The position numbers and the translations under genes are program-made. Below the pieces are notes generated by a model. The model did not search any database and was not told the origin of the DNA. It saw only the letters and a list, made by a program, of their open reading frames with translations. This document shows positions 9,486-18,383 of a stretch of 64,000 bases of DNA, piece by piece (the first letter of the stretch is position 1; the number at the start of each line of letters is the position of its first letter). This DNA comes from CAVPTL01 sp963794415 (GTDB lineage Bacteria > Actinomycetota > Thermoleophilia > Gaiellales > JAICJC01). The stretch is from contig CAWCDI010000003.1 in NCBI GenBank assembly GCA_963794415.1, forward strand, positions 62,001 through 126,000. The letters run 5' to 3'.

Positions 9486-10937
9486 ATGTTTGCAGCCGAC
9501 GAGCGAGCCAAGGTGCTGACCGAGGATCAGCTCGACCTGATCCACGACCGGGCGATGACGATCCTCGAGGAGATCGGCACCGAGGTGCGCCACGACGGCG
9601 CGCTCGAGCTGCTCGCGGCGGCCGGCCAGAAGGTCGACGGCACCCGCGTGCGGTGGGATCGCGAGTTCGTCATGGAGATGCTCGCCAGGGCGCCCGAGAC
9701 GTTCTCGGTGCGGGCGCGAAACCCGAAGCGGGCGATCACGCTGGGCGGCGGATCGCTGGTGCTCACGCCGGTGGGCGGATCGCCGTTCTGCTCCGACCTC
9801 GAGCGCGGCCGCCGCGACGGCACCATGCGCGACTACCTCGAGCTGATCAAGATGGGCCAGGCCGCCGACATCATCACCGCGCAGCAGAGCGGCGTGGTCG
9901 AGGCCGGCGATCTGGACGACACCACCCGCCACATGGACATGGACTACGCCGTGATCCGCTGGTCGGACAAGCCGTTCGTCTGTTACGGCACCTCGGGGCC
10001 GAAGGCGCGCGACGCCGTGAACCTTGCCGCCATCGCCTGCGGCGGCCGCGACCAGATCGAGCAGACTCCGGGGCTCATGGGCGTCGTGAACCCCAACAGC
10101 CCGCTCGTGTGGGACTGGCTCATGGCAGACGCGCTGATGGAGTGGGCGACGGCGAAGCAGCCGGTCGTGATCACGCCGTTCCTGCTGGCCGGCGCCACCG
10201 CCCCGGTCTCGATCGCCGGCGGCCTCGCCCAGCAGGTGGCCGAGGCGCTCACCGGAGTGGCGCTCGCACAGACGGTGCGCGCGGGCACGCCCGTGGTGTT
10301 CGGGTCGTTCTTCAGCGGCGTTGACATGCGCACCGGCGGGCCGTCGTTCGGCACGCCCGAGTCGGTGCTCGCCTGCATCGCCGGCGGCCAGCTCGCCCGG
10401 CGCTACAAGATCCCGTTTCGCGGCGGCGGCGGGCTCTGCACCGGAAACGCGCTCGACGGGCAGACGGCGTCGGAGTCGCTCAACATGCTCTGGGCCACGT
10501 TCCTGGCAGGCTCCGACCTGGTGATGCACGCGGCCGGCTGGCTCGAGGGCGGCCTCACGGCGAGCTACGAGAAGTTCGCACTCGACCTTGAGGTCCTGCG
10601 GATGTTCAAGACGCTCCGCGAGGGCATCGGCACGAGCGACGAGGAGTTCGCGCTCGACGCGATCCGCGAGGAGGGGCCGGGCGGCATGTTCCTGGGCTCG
10701 ATCCACACGCTGGAGCACTTCCGCGAGTGGGTCTACATGAGCCCCCTCTTCAAGTCGCAGGCGTTCGTGACGTGGGAGAAGCAGGGCTCGCAGACCCAGG
10801 ATCAGCAGTCCACCGCCGAGTGGAAGAAGCTGCTGGAAAGCTACGAGGATCCCGGCATCGACGACGCGATCGACGAGGAGCTTCGCGAGTACATCGCGCG
10901 ACGAAAGACAGAAATCGAGAAGGAGCACGCCGCATGA
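9486..10937 (+). CDS. MttB/COG5598 family methyltransferase (non-pyrrolysine)
   Basis: The 483-residue protein belongs to the trimethylamine methyltransferase (MttB) superfamily. An N-terminal helical segment (LTEDQLDLIHDRAMTILEEIG) precedes a TIM barrel with GGGGLCTGNALDGQ and a C-terminal helical domain. Archaeal MttB carries a UAG-encoded pyrrolysine. Here the frame is read through with no internal TAG, placing it with the non-Pyl homologues that demethylate quaternary amines such as glycine betaine onto a corrinoid protein. No corrinoid protein is encoded nearby, so the acceptor is unclear. Its stop overlaps the start of the next gene (ATGA), so the two are translationally coupled and probably act on related methylamines. 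Confidence 0.85.
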   Translation: MFAADERAKVLTEDQLDLIHDRAMTILEEIGTEVRHDGALELLAAAGQKVDGTRVRWDREFVMEMLARAPETFSVRARNPKRAITLGGGSLVLTPVGGSPFCSDLERGRRDGTMRDYLELIKMGQAADIITAQQSGVVEAGDLDDTTRHMDMDYAVIRWSDKPFVCYGTSGPKARDAVNLAAIACGGRDQIEQTPGLMGVVNPNSPLVWDWLMADALMEWATAKQPVVITPFLLAGATAPVSIAGGLAQQVAEALTGVALAQTVRAGTPVVFGSFFSGVDMRTGGPSFGTPESVLACIAGGQLARRYKIPFRGGGGLCTGNALDGQTASESLNMLWATFLAGSDLVMHAAGWLEGGLTASYEKFALDLEVLRMFKTLREGIGTSDEEFALDAIREEGPGGMFLGSIHTLEHFREWVYMSPLFKSQAFVTWEKQGSQTQDQQSTAEWKKLLESYEDPGIDDAIDEELREYIARRKTEIEKEHAA

Positions 10938-13021
10938 CCCGCCTGGAGCGCCACGACATCCTGTTCGAGCCGGTGAAGATCGGCCCGAAGACGCTTCGAA
11001 ACCGCTTCTACCAGGTGCCCCACTGCACCGGCTTCGGCGTCGAGAAGCCGTGGACGCAGGCGGCCTTTCGCGGGATGAAGGCCGAAGGCGGCTGGGCTGC
11101 GGTGTGCACCGAGTACTGCTCGATCAGCCCCGACTCGGACGAGACTCCATACGTCTCGGCGCGGCTCTGGGACGACGAGGACATGCGCGCCCTGCAGCTG
11201 ATGACCGAGAAGGCCCACGAGCACGGCTCGCTGGCCGGAGTCGAGCTCTGGCACGGCGGCGTCTACGCCGAGGCCCGTGAGTCGCGGCTGGTGCAGCTCG
11301 CCCCGTCGCAGATCGCGAGCGACATGGATAGCGTCGTGGTGCCCAAGGCGATGAGCCACGCCGACATCAAGCGCGCGCAGGCCCAGTGGGTGGAGGCGGC
11401 CGTTCGCTCGCGCACCGCGGGCTTCGACATCATCTACGTCTACGGCTCGCACACCTACCTGCCGTCGCAGTTCCTCTCGCCGATCTACAACAACCGCACC
11501 GACGAGTACGGCGGGTCGTTCGAGAACCGGGCGCGGTTCTGGCTCGAGGCGATCGAGCTGGTGAAGACCGCGGTGGGTGATGACGTCGCCATCGCGGTGC
11601 GGATCGCCGCCGACACGCTCGAGATGTCGGGCGTGCCGATCGAGGAGGGGCTCGAGTTCATCCGCATGGCCGACCCGATGGTCGACCTCTGGGACGTCGT
11701 GATCGGCGCGATGCAGGGCCAGGGCCGCGTCGACTCCGGGCCGTCGAGGTTCTTCGAGCAGGGCTACCAGATGGAGTGGAGCGGCCGGGCGCGCGAGGCC
11801 ACCGAGAAGCCGATCGTGGTGGTCGGCCGGTTCACGGATCCCGACCGCATGGCCGACCTGGTGCGCGGCGGCACCGTCGATCTGATCGGCGCTGCGCGGC
11901 CGTCCATCTCCGATCCGTTCCTGCCGGTGAAGATCGAGGAGGGCCGCTACGACGAGATCCGCGAGTGCATCGGCTGCAACGCCTGCTACTCGCGCTCGAT
12001 CTGGGGGAGCCACCTGGGCTGCACCCAGAACGCGACCGCCGGCGAGGAGCACCGGCGCGGCTGGCACCCCGAGAAGTTCGATCGCGCGAAGAATGCCGAC
12101 CAGGCCGCGCTCGTGATCGGCTCTGGGCCTGCGGGCATGGAGTGCGCGATGGTGCTGGGAAAGCGCGGCCTCGAGCTGGTGCACGTGGTCGACTCCGGCG
12201 ACGACATCGGCGGTGCGATGCGGTGGGTCACCCGCCTGCCCGGGCTGGGCTCGTGGGGCCACGTGATCGACTACCGGCGGGTGCAGCTCGACCGGCTCCA
12301 GAACGTCTCGGTGGGGCTCGAGACCACGCTGAGCGCGGCCGACGTGCTGGACTACGGCGCCGGCATCGTGATCGTCGCGACCGGATCGCACTGGTCGCGT
12401 GACGGGCTGAGCGGGGTGACGCGAAAGCCGATCCTCGGCGCCGACGCGAGCCTTCCCCACGTCCTGACGCCCGAGCAGATCATGGTCGAGGGCAAGCGCC
12501 CGCCCGGCTCGCGTGTCGCGGTCGTGGATTACGAGGGGTACTTCGCGGGCGCGACGCTCGCCGAGAAGCTGCGAAACGACGGCTACGAGGTGGAGTTCAT
12601 CACCAGCCACGAGGCGGTCGCGCCCTTCTGCGACCAGACGCTCGAAGGCCTGCCCGCGCGACGGCTGCTGCACAAGCTGGGCGTCCGCGCCCACCGCGGC
12701 AGCGTCGTCACCCAGATCACGCCCGACGCGGTGCACGTCGAGGGCGAGTTCGGGGCGCGGTCAGAGCTCGCGGTCGACGGGGTGGTGCTGATCACCCAGC
12801 GGGTGTCCGACGACGCGCTCTACCACGAGCTCGCCGCAACGGCGCCCGAGGCGCTGGCCGAGGCCGGGATCGAGGCGATCTACCAGATCGGCGACTGCGT
12901 GGCGCCGCGGCTCATCGCCGACGCGATCTTCGACGGGCACCGGCTCGCGCGTGAGATCGACACGGATGATCCGGCCCACGCGCTGCCGTACCTGCGCGAG
13001 CGCCCGCTGATGATCTCCTAG
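10934..13021 (+). CDS. tmd: trimethylamine/dimethylamine dehydrogenase-like FMN/FAD iron-sulfur flavoprotein
   Basis: The 695-residue product follows Methylophilus TMADH along its whole length. The N-terminal old-yellow-enzyme TIM barrel has RFYQVPHC, whose Cys31 matches the 6-S-cysteinyl-FMN attachment. TEYCSI keeps Tyr61 (Tyr60 of TMADH, Gln in DMADH), and YVYGSHTYLP keeps the active-site Tyr and His. A 4Fe-4S cluster is given by Cys345, 348, 351 and 363 (CIGCNACY then GC). A nucleotide-binding domain follows (VIGSGPAGMECA). The enzyme would oxidise tri- or dimethylamine to a lower amine plus formaldehyde, passing electrons to an ETF. The start overlaps the mttB-like stop. The C-terminus is some 30 residues shorter than in TMADH. 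It converges with the hydrolase gene, the stops overlapping. Confidence 0.85.
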   Translation: MTRLERHDILFEPVKIGPKTLRNRFYQVPHCTGFGVEKPWTQAAFRGMKAEGGWAAVCTEYCSISPDSDETPYVSARLWDDEDMRALQLMTEKAHEHGSLAGVELWHGGVYAEARESRLVQLAPSQIASDMDSVVVPKAMSHADIKRAQAQWVEAAVRSRTAGFDIIYVYGSHTYLPSQFLSPIYNNRTDEYGGSFENRARFWLEAIELVKTAVGDDVAIAVRIAADTLEMSGVPIEEGLEFIRMADPMVDLWDVVIGAMQGQGRVDSGPSRFFEQGYQMEWSGRAREATEKPIVVVGRFTDPDRMADLVRGGTVDLIGAARPSISDPFLPVKIEEGRYDEIRECIGCNACYSRSIWGSHLGCTQNATAGEEHRRGWHPEKFDRAKNADQAALVIGSGPAGMECAMVLGKRGLELVHVVDSGDDIGGAMRWVTRLPGLGSWGHVIDYRRVQLDRLQNVSVGLETTLSAADVLDYGAGIVIVATGSHWSRDGLSGVTRKPILGADASLPHVLTPEQIMVEGKRPPGSRVAVVDYEGYFAGATLAEKLRNDGYEVEFITSHEAVAPFCDQTLEGLPARRLLHKLGVRAHRGSVVTQITPDAVHVEGEFGARSELAVDGVVLITQRVSDDALYHELAATAPEALAEAGIEAIYQIGDCVAPRLIADAIFDGHRLAREIDTDDPAHALPYLRERPLMIS

Positions 13022-13803
13022 ACCGGGAGCGTCGCGATGAACTGGTCGATGAGCTGATCGAACTCGCCGGGCTGCTCCATGCTGGGCAGGTGGGCGGTGT
13101 GCTCGATGCTCGCGAACTTGACGTCGGGGATCTCTGCGACCAGCTGCTCGGCCATCTGGAGGATGTCGTCGCGGTCGATGGAGCCGACGATGACCAGGGT
13201 TGGGCACGCGATCTCGGAGAGCCGGTCGCCGGCGTCCGGGACGAGGGCGTGCTCCTCGAGGTCGGCCGGGGCGTGGATCTGCAGCTCGAAGGCGCGCTTC
13301 TGCATCTCGTGCACGCGGCGGCGCACATCGGCGTCCACCTCGAGTGACGTGCGCTGCGGCCCGTCCACCCAGAAATCGACGTTGACGGCCGCGGCGGCGT
13401 CCAGGTCGTCGTCCTCGAGGGCGATGTCCTCGAGCTCGCCGTAGGCGTGCACCTCGGCCGACCACTGGTGGCCGGGGATCGCCGCGCAGACCAGCACGAG
13501 GCCTGCGGTGCGATCGGGGAAGGCGAGCGCCGCGTCGATCGCCACCGCGCCGCCCATCGAGGCGCCGACGAGCACCGTGGGGCCGAAGCCCGCGTCGGCG
13601 ATGACCTCGGCGGCGTCGAGGGTGTTCGAGAAGTCGTCGTCGGGCAGCGGTGACTTGCCGAAGCCGCGCATGTCGTGGCGCACGGTGCGGTACCGCTGGC
13701 CGAGCGTCTGCCACTGCGCATCCCACATCCCCGAGTCGCAGATGCCGGCGTGGATCAGCGCGAGCTCCTGGCCGTCCCCGGGTGAAACCTCGTAGTCAAG
13801 CAT
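13018..13803 (-). CDS. alpha/beta hydrolase
   Basis: This 261-residue cytoplasmic enzyme has the alpha/beta-hydrolase core. The oxyanion HAG appears in ALIHAGICDSGMWD, HDMRGFGKS is present, and the nucleophile elbow is GASMGG near residue 95. An acid strand is seen in PTLVIVGSIDRDD, and the final catalytic His in HTAHLPSMEQP. This layout fits the 3-oxoadipate enol-lactonase/esterase group; the substrate is unknown. A palindromic repeat and the aldo/keto reductase gene lie immediately upstream. Confidence 0.85.
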   Translation of the reverse strand: MLDYEVSPGDGQELALIHAGICDSGMWDAQWQTLGQRYRTVRHDMRGFGKSPLPDDDFSNTLDAAEVIADAGFGPTVLVGASMGGAVAIDAALAFPDRTAGLVLVCAAIPGHQWSAEVHAYGELEDIALEDDDLDAAAAVNVDFWVDGPQRTSLEVDADVRRRVHEMQKRAFELQIHAPADLEEHALVPDAGDRLSEIACPTLVIVGSIDRDDILQMAEQLVAEIPDVKFASIEHTAHLPSMEQPGEFDQLIDQFIATLPV

Positions 13804-13820
13804 CGCGACACCCTAGCGGA

Positions 13821-13852
13821 GTGAATATTAAGTGCCTGGCACCGTTTATTCA
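13821..13852. repeat. REP-like palindromic repeat, copy 1
   Basis: GTGAATATTAAGTGCC followed by TGGCACCGTTTATTCA is an imperfect palindrome centred on GTGCCTGGCAC. The same element occurs at 24807, 24940 and 57211. The copy ends inside the stop codon of the aldo/keto reductase gene (13850-13852). Confidence 0.75.
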
Positions 13853-14986
13853 GGCGGTGAGGGTGAGGTCTCGCTCCGGGTCGATCTGCCAGCGCGATGC
13901 GGTCTCGCGCAGCGTGTCTGAGAGCGGCCAGGCGTCCGGGCGCTCGTCCCCCGAAAAGCTTGGGGAGCCGCCCTTCAGCGCCATCGAGCCCGTGTTGTCG
14001 CCGATGCGCGCGATGGTCTCGAGCTCGTCTGCACTCAGCACCGGCTCGGCCGGCGTCGCCGCCAGGTCGGCCTTCTGAGCCTCGATCGGGCGCGCGTCCG
14101 GGCCCACCTCCTGGATGAGCGTCGGCGCCACCGTCTGCACCGCCGGCTGGGCCAGCGTCCACGCGCACGCCAGCTGCAGGAGGGTGAGGTCGTGGGCGTC
14201 GGCGATGGGCCGCAACTGGTCGAGCTTGCCTCGCGCGCGCTGCACCCAGCCCGACGGCCGAAACGCGCGATGGTCGCGATCGCCGAGGCCGTCCTCTGAC
14301 ACCAGATCGTCGTGGAAGAGCCCGCCGTAGTCCACCACCCGTGCGATCACCTGCACGTCGTTCTCCTCGCAGGCCGGTAGCGCCAGCGTGCCGGGCCACG
14401 GCTCGAGCGGGTTGAGGATGAGCATGGCCCAGTCGATGAGGTGGCCGAACTGCTCGAGGCAGCCGATCACGTCGAGCGTGAACCCGTTGGCCGGCCCCGG
14501 CGCCACGCCGATCGCGTCGCACACGCCGCTCTCGCGCAGGCCCGCCATCGCCTGCCACACCGCCGGCGACGTGTATCCCACGCGGTCGGGGTTGTGCAGC
14601 ATGAGCACGTCGAAGCGCTCGGCCCCGCAGCGCTCGAGGCTGCGCTCGGCCGCCGTGCGCAGATACTGCGCATAGCCCGCCTCGTCGCGCAGATCCGGGT
14701 CGGTGAACCGCGGATAGCCCTTCGAGCCCGCCCGCTCACCCTCGTAGAAATCGTGGCCGATCATGCCCACCAGCTGGTAGCTCGACCGGTCGAGTCCGGC
14801 GAGCGCGCGGCCGACCATCGTATCGGCATCACCCTGGCCGTAGACGTCGGAGGTGATCACCGTCGTGATGCGGTCGTCGGGCCGAAGGAGCGCGACCATA
14901 CGCTCGTCCGAGACCGGCACGCCGAAGTGCATGAACCGCCCGCCGCTCCATGAGCCGAGGGCCGTGTGGCCGAGCTTGACCGTCAT
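13850..14986 (-). CDS. aldo/keto reductase family protein
   Basis: The 378-residue protein follows the (beta/alpha)8 aldo/keto reductase plan. The N-terminal MTVKLGHTALGSW strand is followed by ITSDVYGQGDADTMVGRALAG, which holds the Asp and Tyr of the tetrad, then DVLMLHNPDRVGYTS, AIGVAPGPANG and a C-terminal QTVAPTL region. Such enzymes reduce carbonyls or oxidise sugars with NADP(H). Sugar dehydrogenases such as D-threo-aldose 1-dehydrogenase have similar length and layout. It is the last gene of an operon with an MFS transporter and a serine hydrolase (10-base gap upstream), which suggests import, hydrolysis and oxidation of one compound. Confidence 0.75.
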   Translation of the reverse strand: MTVKLGHTALGSWSGGRFMHFGVPVSDERMVALLRPDDRITTVITSDVYGQGDADTMVGRALAGLDRSSYQLVGMIGHDFYEGERAGSKGYPRFTDPDLRDEAGYAQYLRTAAERSLERCGAERFDVLMLHNPDRVGYTSPAVWQAMAGLRESGVCDAIGVAPGPANGFTLDVIGCLEQFGHLIDWAMLILNPLEPWPGTLALPACEENDVQVIARVVDYGGLFHDDLVSEDGLGDRDHRAFRPSGWVQRARGKLDQLRPIADAHDLTLLQLACAWTLAQPAVQTVAPTLIQEVGPDARPIEAQKADLAATPAEPVLSADELETIARIGDNTGSMALKGGSPSFSGDERPDAWPLSDTLRETASRWQIDPERDLTLTA

Positions 14987-14995
14987 ACCGGCAGC

Positions 14996-16216
14996 CTACT
15001 CCGAGAGCGTCTCTGCGATGGCCGAAGCGGCCGCGAACGTGAGCGCGTCGAGGCCGTCGTCGAGCGCCGTGGGATACGTCGAGAGCTTGACCACCACGGT
15101 CTCGGTGGGCACGTCGATCCACACCTTCTGGCCGTTGATGCCAAGCGCCGAGAAGCGCGGCCGCTTGGGGTCGAGCACCCACCACTTGTTGCGGTAGAAC
15201 GCGTCGGGCAGCGACGGGAAGTCGCCCGACGGCTCGAACGCCTCGCGGCTGTCGGCGCCACCCGTGAGCGTGTCCTCGACCCACTCCTCCGGCACGATCC
15301 GCCGGCCGTCGCGCTCGCCCAGCTCAACCCACAGCTGCCCGAACCGCGCCATGTCGCGAAGCGTCGCGCAGAGCCCGCCGTCGGCCATCGCGGTGCCGTG
15401 CGCATCCACCGTGATCTCGGCGTCGAACTCGGCGCCCATCGGCTGCCACACCTCACGTGCGATGAGCTCGTTCAGGCGCGCGCCCCCCGCCCGCTCGACC
15501 ACCCAGCCGAGCATGCTGGTGAGGATCGAGCGGTAGTCGAACGGCCCGCCGTGCTCGCGGTCGTTCTCAAGCCCCTTCATGTAGCTGCAGGCATCCCCGG
15601 GCAGCGAGTCGTCGGTGCGCGGCCGCCAGAGGTAGACCTGCTCGAACACCCGCACCTCGGCATCGATGTCGGCATAGTCCTCGCTGAACTTCGTCCCGGC
15701 GCGCATGTCGAGCAGGTGGCGCACCGTGGCGCGCTCCCATGACGTGCCCTCGAGCTCGGGGATGATGGTCGTGAGCTCGGCCTCGGGATCGAGCTCACCG
15801 CGCCCCGCCAGTATGCCCGCCACCGTCGAGACGATCGACTTGGTGCACGACATGATGAGGTGCGTGCGGTCGGGCGTCATGCCGTTGAAGTAGCGCTCGG
15901 TCACGATGCGGCCGCGGTGCAGCACCAGGAACCCGTCGGTGTAGGTGCGCTCGAGCATCTCGTTCACGGTGTGGGTCTCGCCCGCCAGCTCGAACGTGAT
16001 GTCGCCGACGTCGCCATGGTCGTGGGGCAGCGCACGCGGCGCGGCGGCACGGCCGATGCGGGCGTTCGGCACCAGATCGCGCACGTGCTGGAAGCCCCAG
16101 CGGTTGAACGGCGGATCCTGCCAGTTGGCGAGCGTCACGAGCGCATCGCCGGTGGGCGGGGTGCCGATCATGAGGCCGAGCTGCTCGGCGGTCTGGGCGG
16201 GGTCGCGGGTGCTCAT
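14996..16216 (-). CDS. serine hydrolase, class C beta-lactamase/esterase family
   Basis: The 406-residue protein has the penicillin-binding-protein-like fold. The SxxK motif is SCTK (Ser123, Lys126), a Tyr-containing DYADID or YRSI stretch may supply the second motif, and the C-terminal HxG-like motif is replaced by NGQKVWID. No signal peptide is seen, pointing to a cytoplasmic esterase or amide hydrolase (6-aminohexanoate-dimer hydrolase/EstB type) rather than a secreted beta-lactamase. Its start overlaps the MFS stop (ATGA). Confidence 0.82.
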   Translation of the reverse strand: MSTRDPAQTAEQLGLMIGTPPTGDALVTLANWQDPPFNRWGFQHVRDLVPNARIGRAAAPRALPHDHGDVGDITFELAGETHTVNEMLERTYTDGFLVLHRGRIVTERYFNGMTPDRTHLIMSCTKSIVSTVAGILAGRGELDPEAELTTIIPELEGTSWERATVRHLLDMRAGTKFSEDYADIDAEVRVFEQVYLWRPRTDDSLPGDACSYMKGLENDREHGGPFDYRSILTSMLGWVVERAGGARLNELIAREVWQPMGAEFDAEITVDAHGTAMADGGLCATLRDMARFGQLWVELGERDGRRIVPEEWVEDTLTGGADSREAFEPSGDFPSLPDAFYRNKWWVLDPKRPRFSALGINGQKVWIDVPTETVVVKLSTYPTALDDGLDALTFAAASAIAETLSE

Positions 16217-17388
16217 GCGCGGGACACCTTAGCTACCGCCTCGCGCCGCGGCATCACGATCCATGCGATCGAGCAGCCGATGACCGCCATCAGCACCAGG
16301 TAGGCGACCCTGTTGCCCGCGACCTGGGCCACGCCGGCGAAGACGAGCGGCCCCATCAGCATCGAGATCGACCACGCGATGTTGATGAGCGCCGCGACCG
16401 CGCCCACGGTGATGCCCGCCCGGCGGGCGCCGAGCGCCCCCAGCGGGAACGCCACCGTGAACATGAACGCGGTGAGCGGCGACCGGGCCAGCAGGTAGCC
16501 GAAGAGCGCGGGCGTGGACTCCGACACGAGCGGGATCACAGTGACGAGGATCGCGCCGGCCATCCCCCACGCCACGTAGCGCACGTTGACCATGCGATCG
16601 GCGGCCCGCGCCACCATCGCGCTGAAGGCGATGAACACCGCCGCCGAGATGCCGAAGCCGGCGCCGATGACCGTCGTCGAGACGCCGTTTGCGTGCAGCT
16701 GGAGCGGCACGAGGATGTTGATCGCCGCGCTGAAGACGCCCGCCGTCGCCATCACGAGCAGGCTCACCATGATCGTGTGATCGGCGGCGGCGTCCGCCAG
16801 CATCTCGCGCAGCGGCTCCTCGTGGGCAGTCGCCATGCCGGTGCCGGTCGGCTCCCACCACATGAGCATTGCGAGGATCAAGTTGAGGATGCCGATGGCG
16901 ATGAACGGCGGCGCCATTCCGAACTGGCTGACCGCCACGCCGGCGATGGCAGGGCCAACCACCGCGCTCACGCCGGCCGTGGTGACCGTGAGCGAGAGCG
17001 CCTGCGACTCGCGCGCGCCGGCGATCTCACTGAGCCAGCGCACCGCGGTGATCCAGAGGATCCCGAAGCCGATGCCGAAGAGCGCCCGCGCCCCGATCAT
17101 CTCGACGTAGCTCCCGGCGAGCCCCTGCCAGATCGAGGAGACCGCCGTGAGCACCGCGGCGACCACGGTGAGGAGCCGCGGGCCGTAGCGCTCGCAGACC
17201 GAGGCGGCAGGCAGCGAGACCACCACGATCGCTGCGCTCGAGGTCGCCAGCAGCACCCCCGCCTGGAACTTGGAGAGGTCGTAGTTCTGGGATAGCTGCG
17301 GCACGAGCGGGACGAACCCGTTCCAGAGCACCTCGCCGGCGAAGATCGCCAGGTAGAGGAGGGCGGCGGCCATGCGGCGCATGCGCAT
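16213..17388 (-). CDS. MFS transporter
   Basis: About 12 hydrophobic segments, with MFS features such as ASVCERYGPRLLTVV in the loop between helices 2 and 3 and GARALFGIGFGILWITAVRW in helices 4-5. I chose the ATG at 17388 (MRMRRMAAALLYL), which puts a basic stretch before the first helix; an upstream in-frame start at 17433 adds 15 unlikely residues. It is the first gene of the operon with the serine hydrolase and aldo/keto reductase and is probably the importer or exporter of their substrate. Confidence 0.85.
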   Translation of the reverse strand: MRMRRMAAALLYLAIFAGEVLWNGFVPLVPQLSQNYDLSKFQAGVLLATSSAAIVVVSLPAASVCERYGPRLLTVVAAVLTAVSSIWQGLAGSYVEMIGARALFGIGFGILWITAVRWLSEIAGARESQALSLTVTTAGVSAVVGPAIAGVAVSQFGMAPPFIAIGILNLILAMLMWWEPTGTGMATAHEEPLREMLADAAADHTIMVSLLVMATAGVFSAAINILVPLQLHANGVSTTVIGAGFGISAAVFIAFSAMVARAADRMVNVRYVAWGMAGAILVTVIPLVSESTPALFGYLLARSPLTAFMFTVAFPLGALGARRAGITVGAVAALINIAWSISMLMGPLVFAGVAQVAGNRVAYLVLMAVIGCSIAWIVMPRREAVAKVSRA

Positions 17389-17452
17389 GGGTGGCAGGAT
17401 TGCAGTCCCGCCTCGCGGGCGCGCCGGTCGCACGCGCGCGGTAGTAAAGGCT

Positions 17453-17480
17453 TTGCTCCGGCGACCGCGAACGCTACACT
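17453..17480 (+). promoter_or_regulatory. candidate promoter of the L,D-transpeptidase gene (leaderless)
   Basis: TTGCTC (17453-17458) and TACACT (17475-17480) are separated by 16 bases. The -10 ends 6 bases before the ATG at 17487, so transcription would start at or next to the start codon. No Shine-Dalgarno is present. Confidence 0.45.
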
Positions 17481-17486
17481 CGCCTC

Positions 17487-18383
17487 ATGAAACGTCGCTG
17501 GCTGGTCCTTTTCGTCTTTGTGATCGTGCTGCTTGCAGCGGCCGGCGGCGGCGCGTACGTGCTGCGGTCACAGAACGCCGACGCCAGCGCCGCGGTGCCC
17601 AAGCGCCACAAGCCGCAATACGCGGTGGCCCACCACGTGAAGCACGCCAGGGCAAAGCCGCAGCATCCATTCGGCAGCCCGAGGGTCACCTACCCGACGC
17701 TGACGACCGACGCCAGCGGCCGCTACGTGCTGCGCCTGCAGCAGCTGCTGGCCCACCACGGCTACCTGCCGGTGTCGTTCGACGCCAAGGGCCGCCAGCC
17801 GATGTACGCGCTGGCCCCGCGCAACGGCACCTTCGACTGGACGTTCGACGCGCCCGCGAGCCTCAAGGCGCAGTGGCAGCCGCACGAGTTCGGTGTGGTC
17901 ACGCGCGGCGCCGTGATGGCGTTCGAGGCCGACAACAACATGACGCCCGACGGCGTCGCAGGCCCCAAGGTGTGGGCGGCGCTGCTCTCGCCGAAGCCCC
18001 GCCCGGCGCCCCGCCCCTACACCTACGTGTACGTGAGCGAGACGCTGCCGGAGTCGATCACCATCTATCAGAAGGGCGCCGTCGCCTTCCACACCGCCGC
18101 CAACACCGGCATCGCCGACGCGCCCACCGCGCTTGGCACCTACCCGGTGTACCTGCGCTACACGTCGGCCACGATGGAGGGCACCAACCCCGACGGCAGC
18201 CACTACAACGACCCCGGCGTGCCGTGGATCAGCTACTTCAACGGCGGCGATGCGGTGCACGGGTTCATCCGGCCGTCCTACGGGTCGCCCCAGAGCCTCG
18301 GCTGCGTCGAGCTCTCCTACAGCGACGCCGCCCAGGCCTACCAGCTGATGTCGTACGGCACGCTGGTCACCGTCGCGGCCTAG
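17487..18383 (+). CDS. L,D-transpeptidase with peptidoglycan-binding domain
   Basis: The 298-residue protein has an N-terminal signal anchor (KRRWLVLFVFVIVLLAAAGG), a basic linker, and a peptidoglycan-binding-like helix bundle (YVLRLQQLLAHHGYLPVSFD and DGVAGPKVWAALL). The YkuD catalytic domain shows HGFIRP and SLGCVELS, with the nucleophilic Cys and its His. It would form 3-3 crosslinks in peptidoglycan outside the membrane. Family proteins usually end the motif with R rather than E (GCVRL/GCVRM), so SLGCVELS is a mild variant. It lies directly before the amine oxidase gene (TAG then ATG), although the roles look unrelated. Confidence 0.88.
   Translation: MKRRWLVLFVFVIVLLAAAGGGAYVLRSQNADASAAVPKRHKPQYAVAHHVKHARAKPQHPFGSPRVTYPTLTTDASGRYVLRLQQLLAHHGYLPVSFDAKGRQPMYALAPRNGTFDWTFDAPASLKAQWQPHEFGVVTRGAVMAFEADNNMTPDGVAGPKVWAALLSPKPRPAPRPYTYVYVSETLPESITIYQKGAVAFHTAANTGIADAPTALGTYPVYLRYTSATMEGTNPDGSHYNDPGVPWISYFNGGDAVHGFIRPSYGSPQSLGCVELSYSDAAQAYQLMSYGTLVTVAA

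Noticed and set aside
9486..10937. Pyrrolysine-containing MttB
   Set aside because: No in-frame TAG exists before the TGA at 10935-10937, so the protein is the non-pyrrolysine type.
10841..12736. Minus-strand open frame of 631 codons
   Set aside because: Antisense to the TMADH-like gene, which has full motif support.
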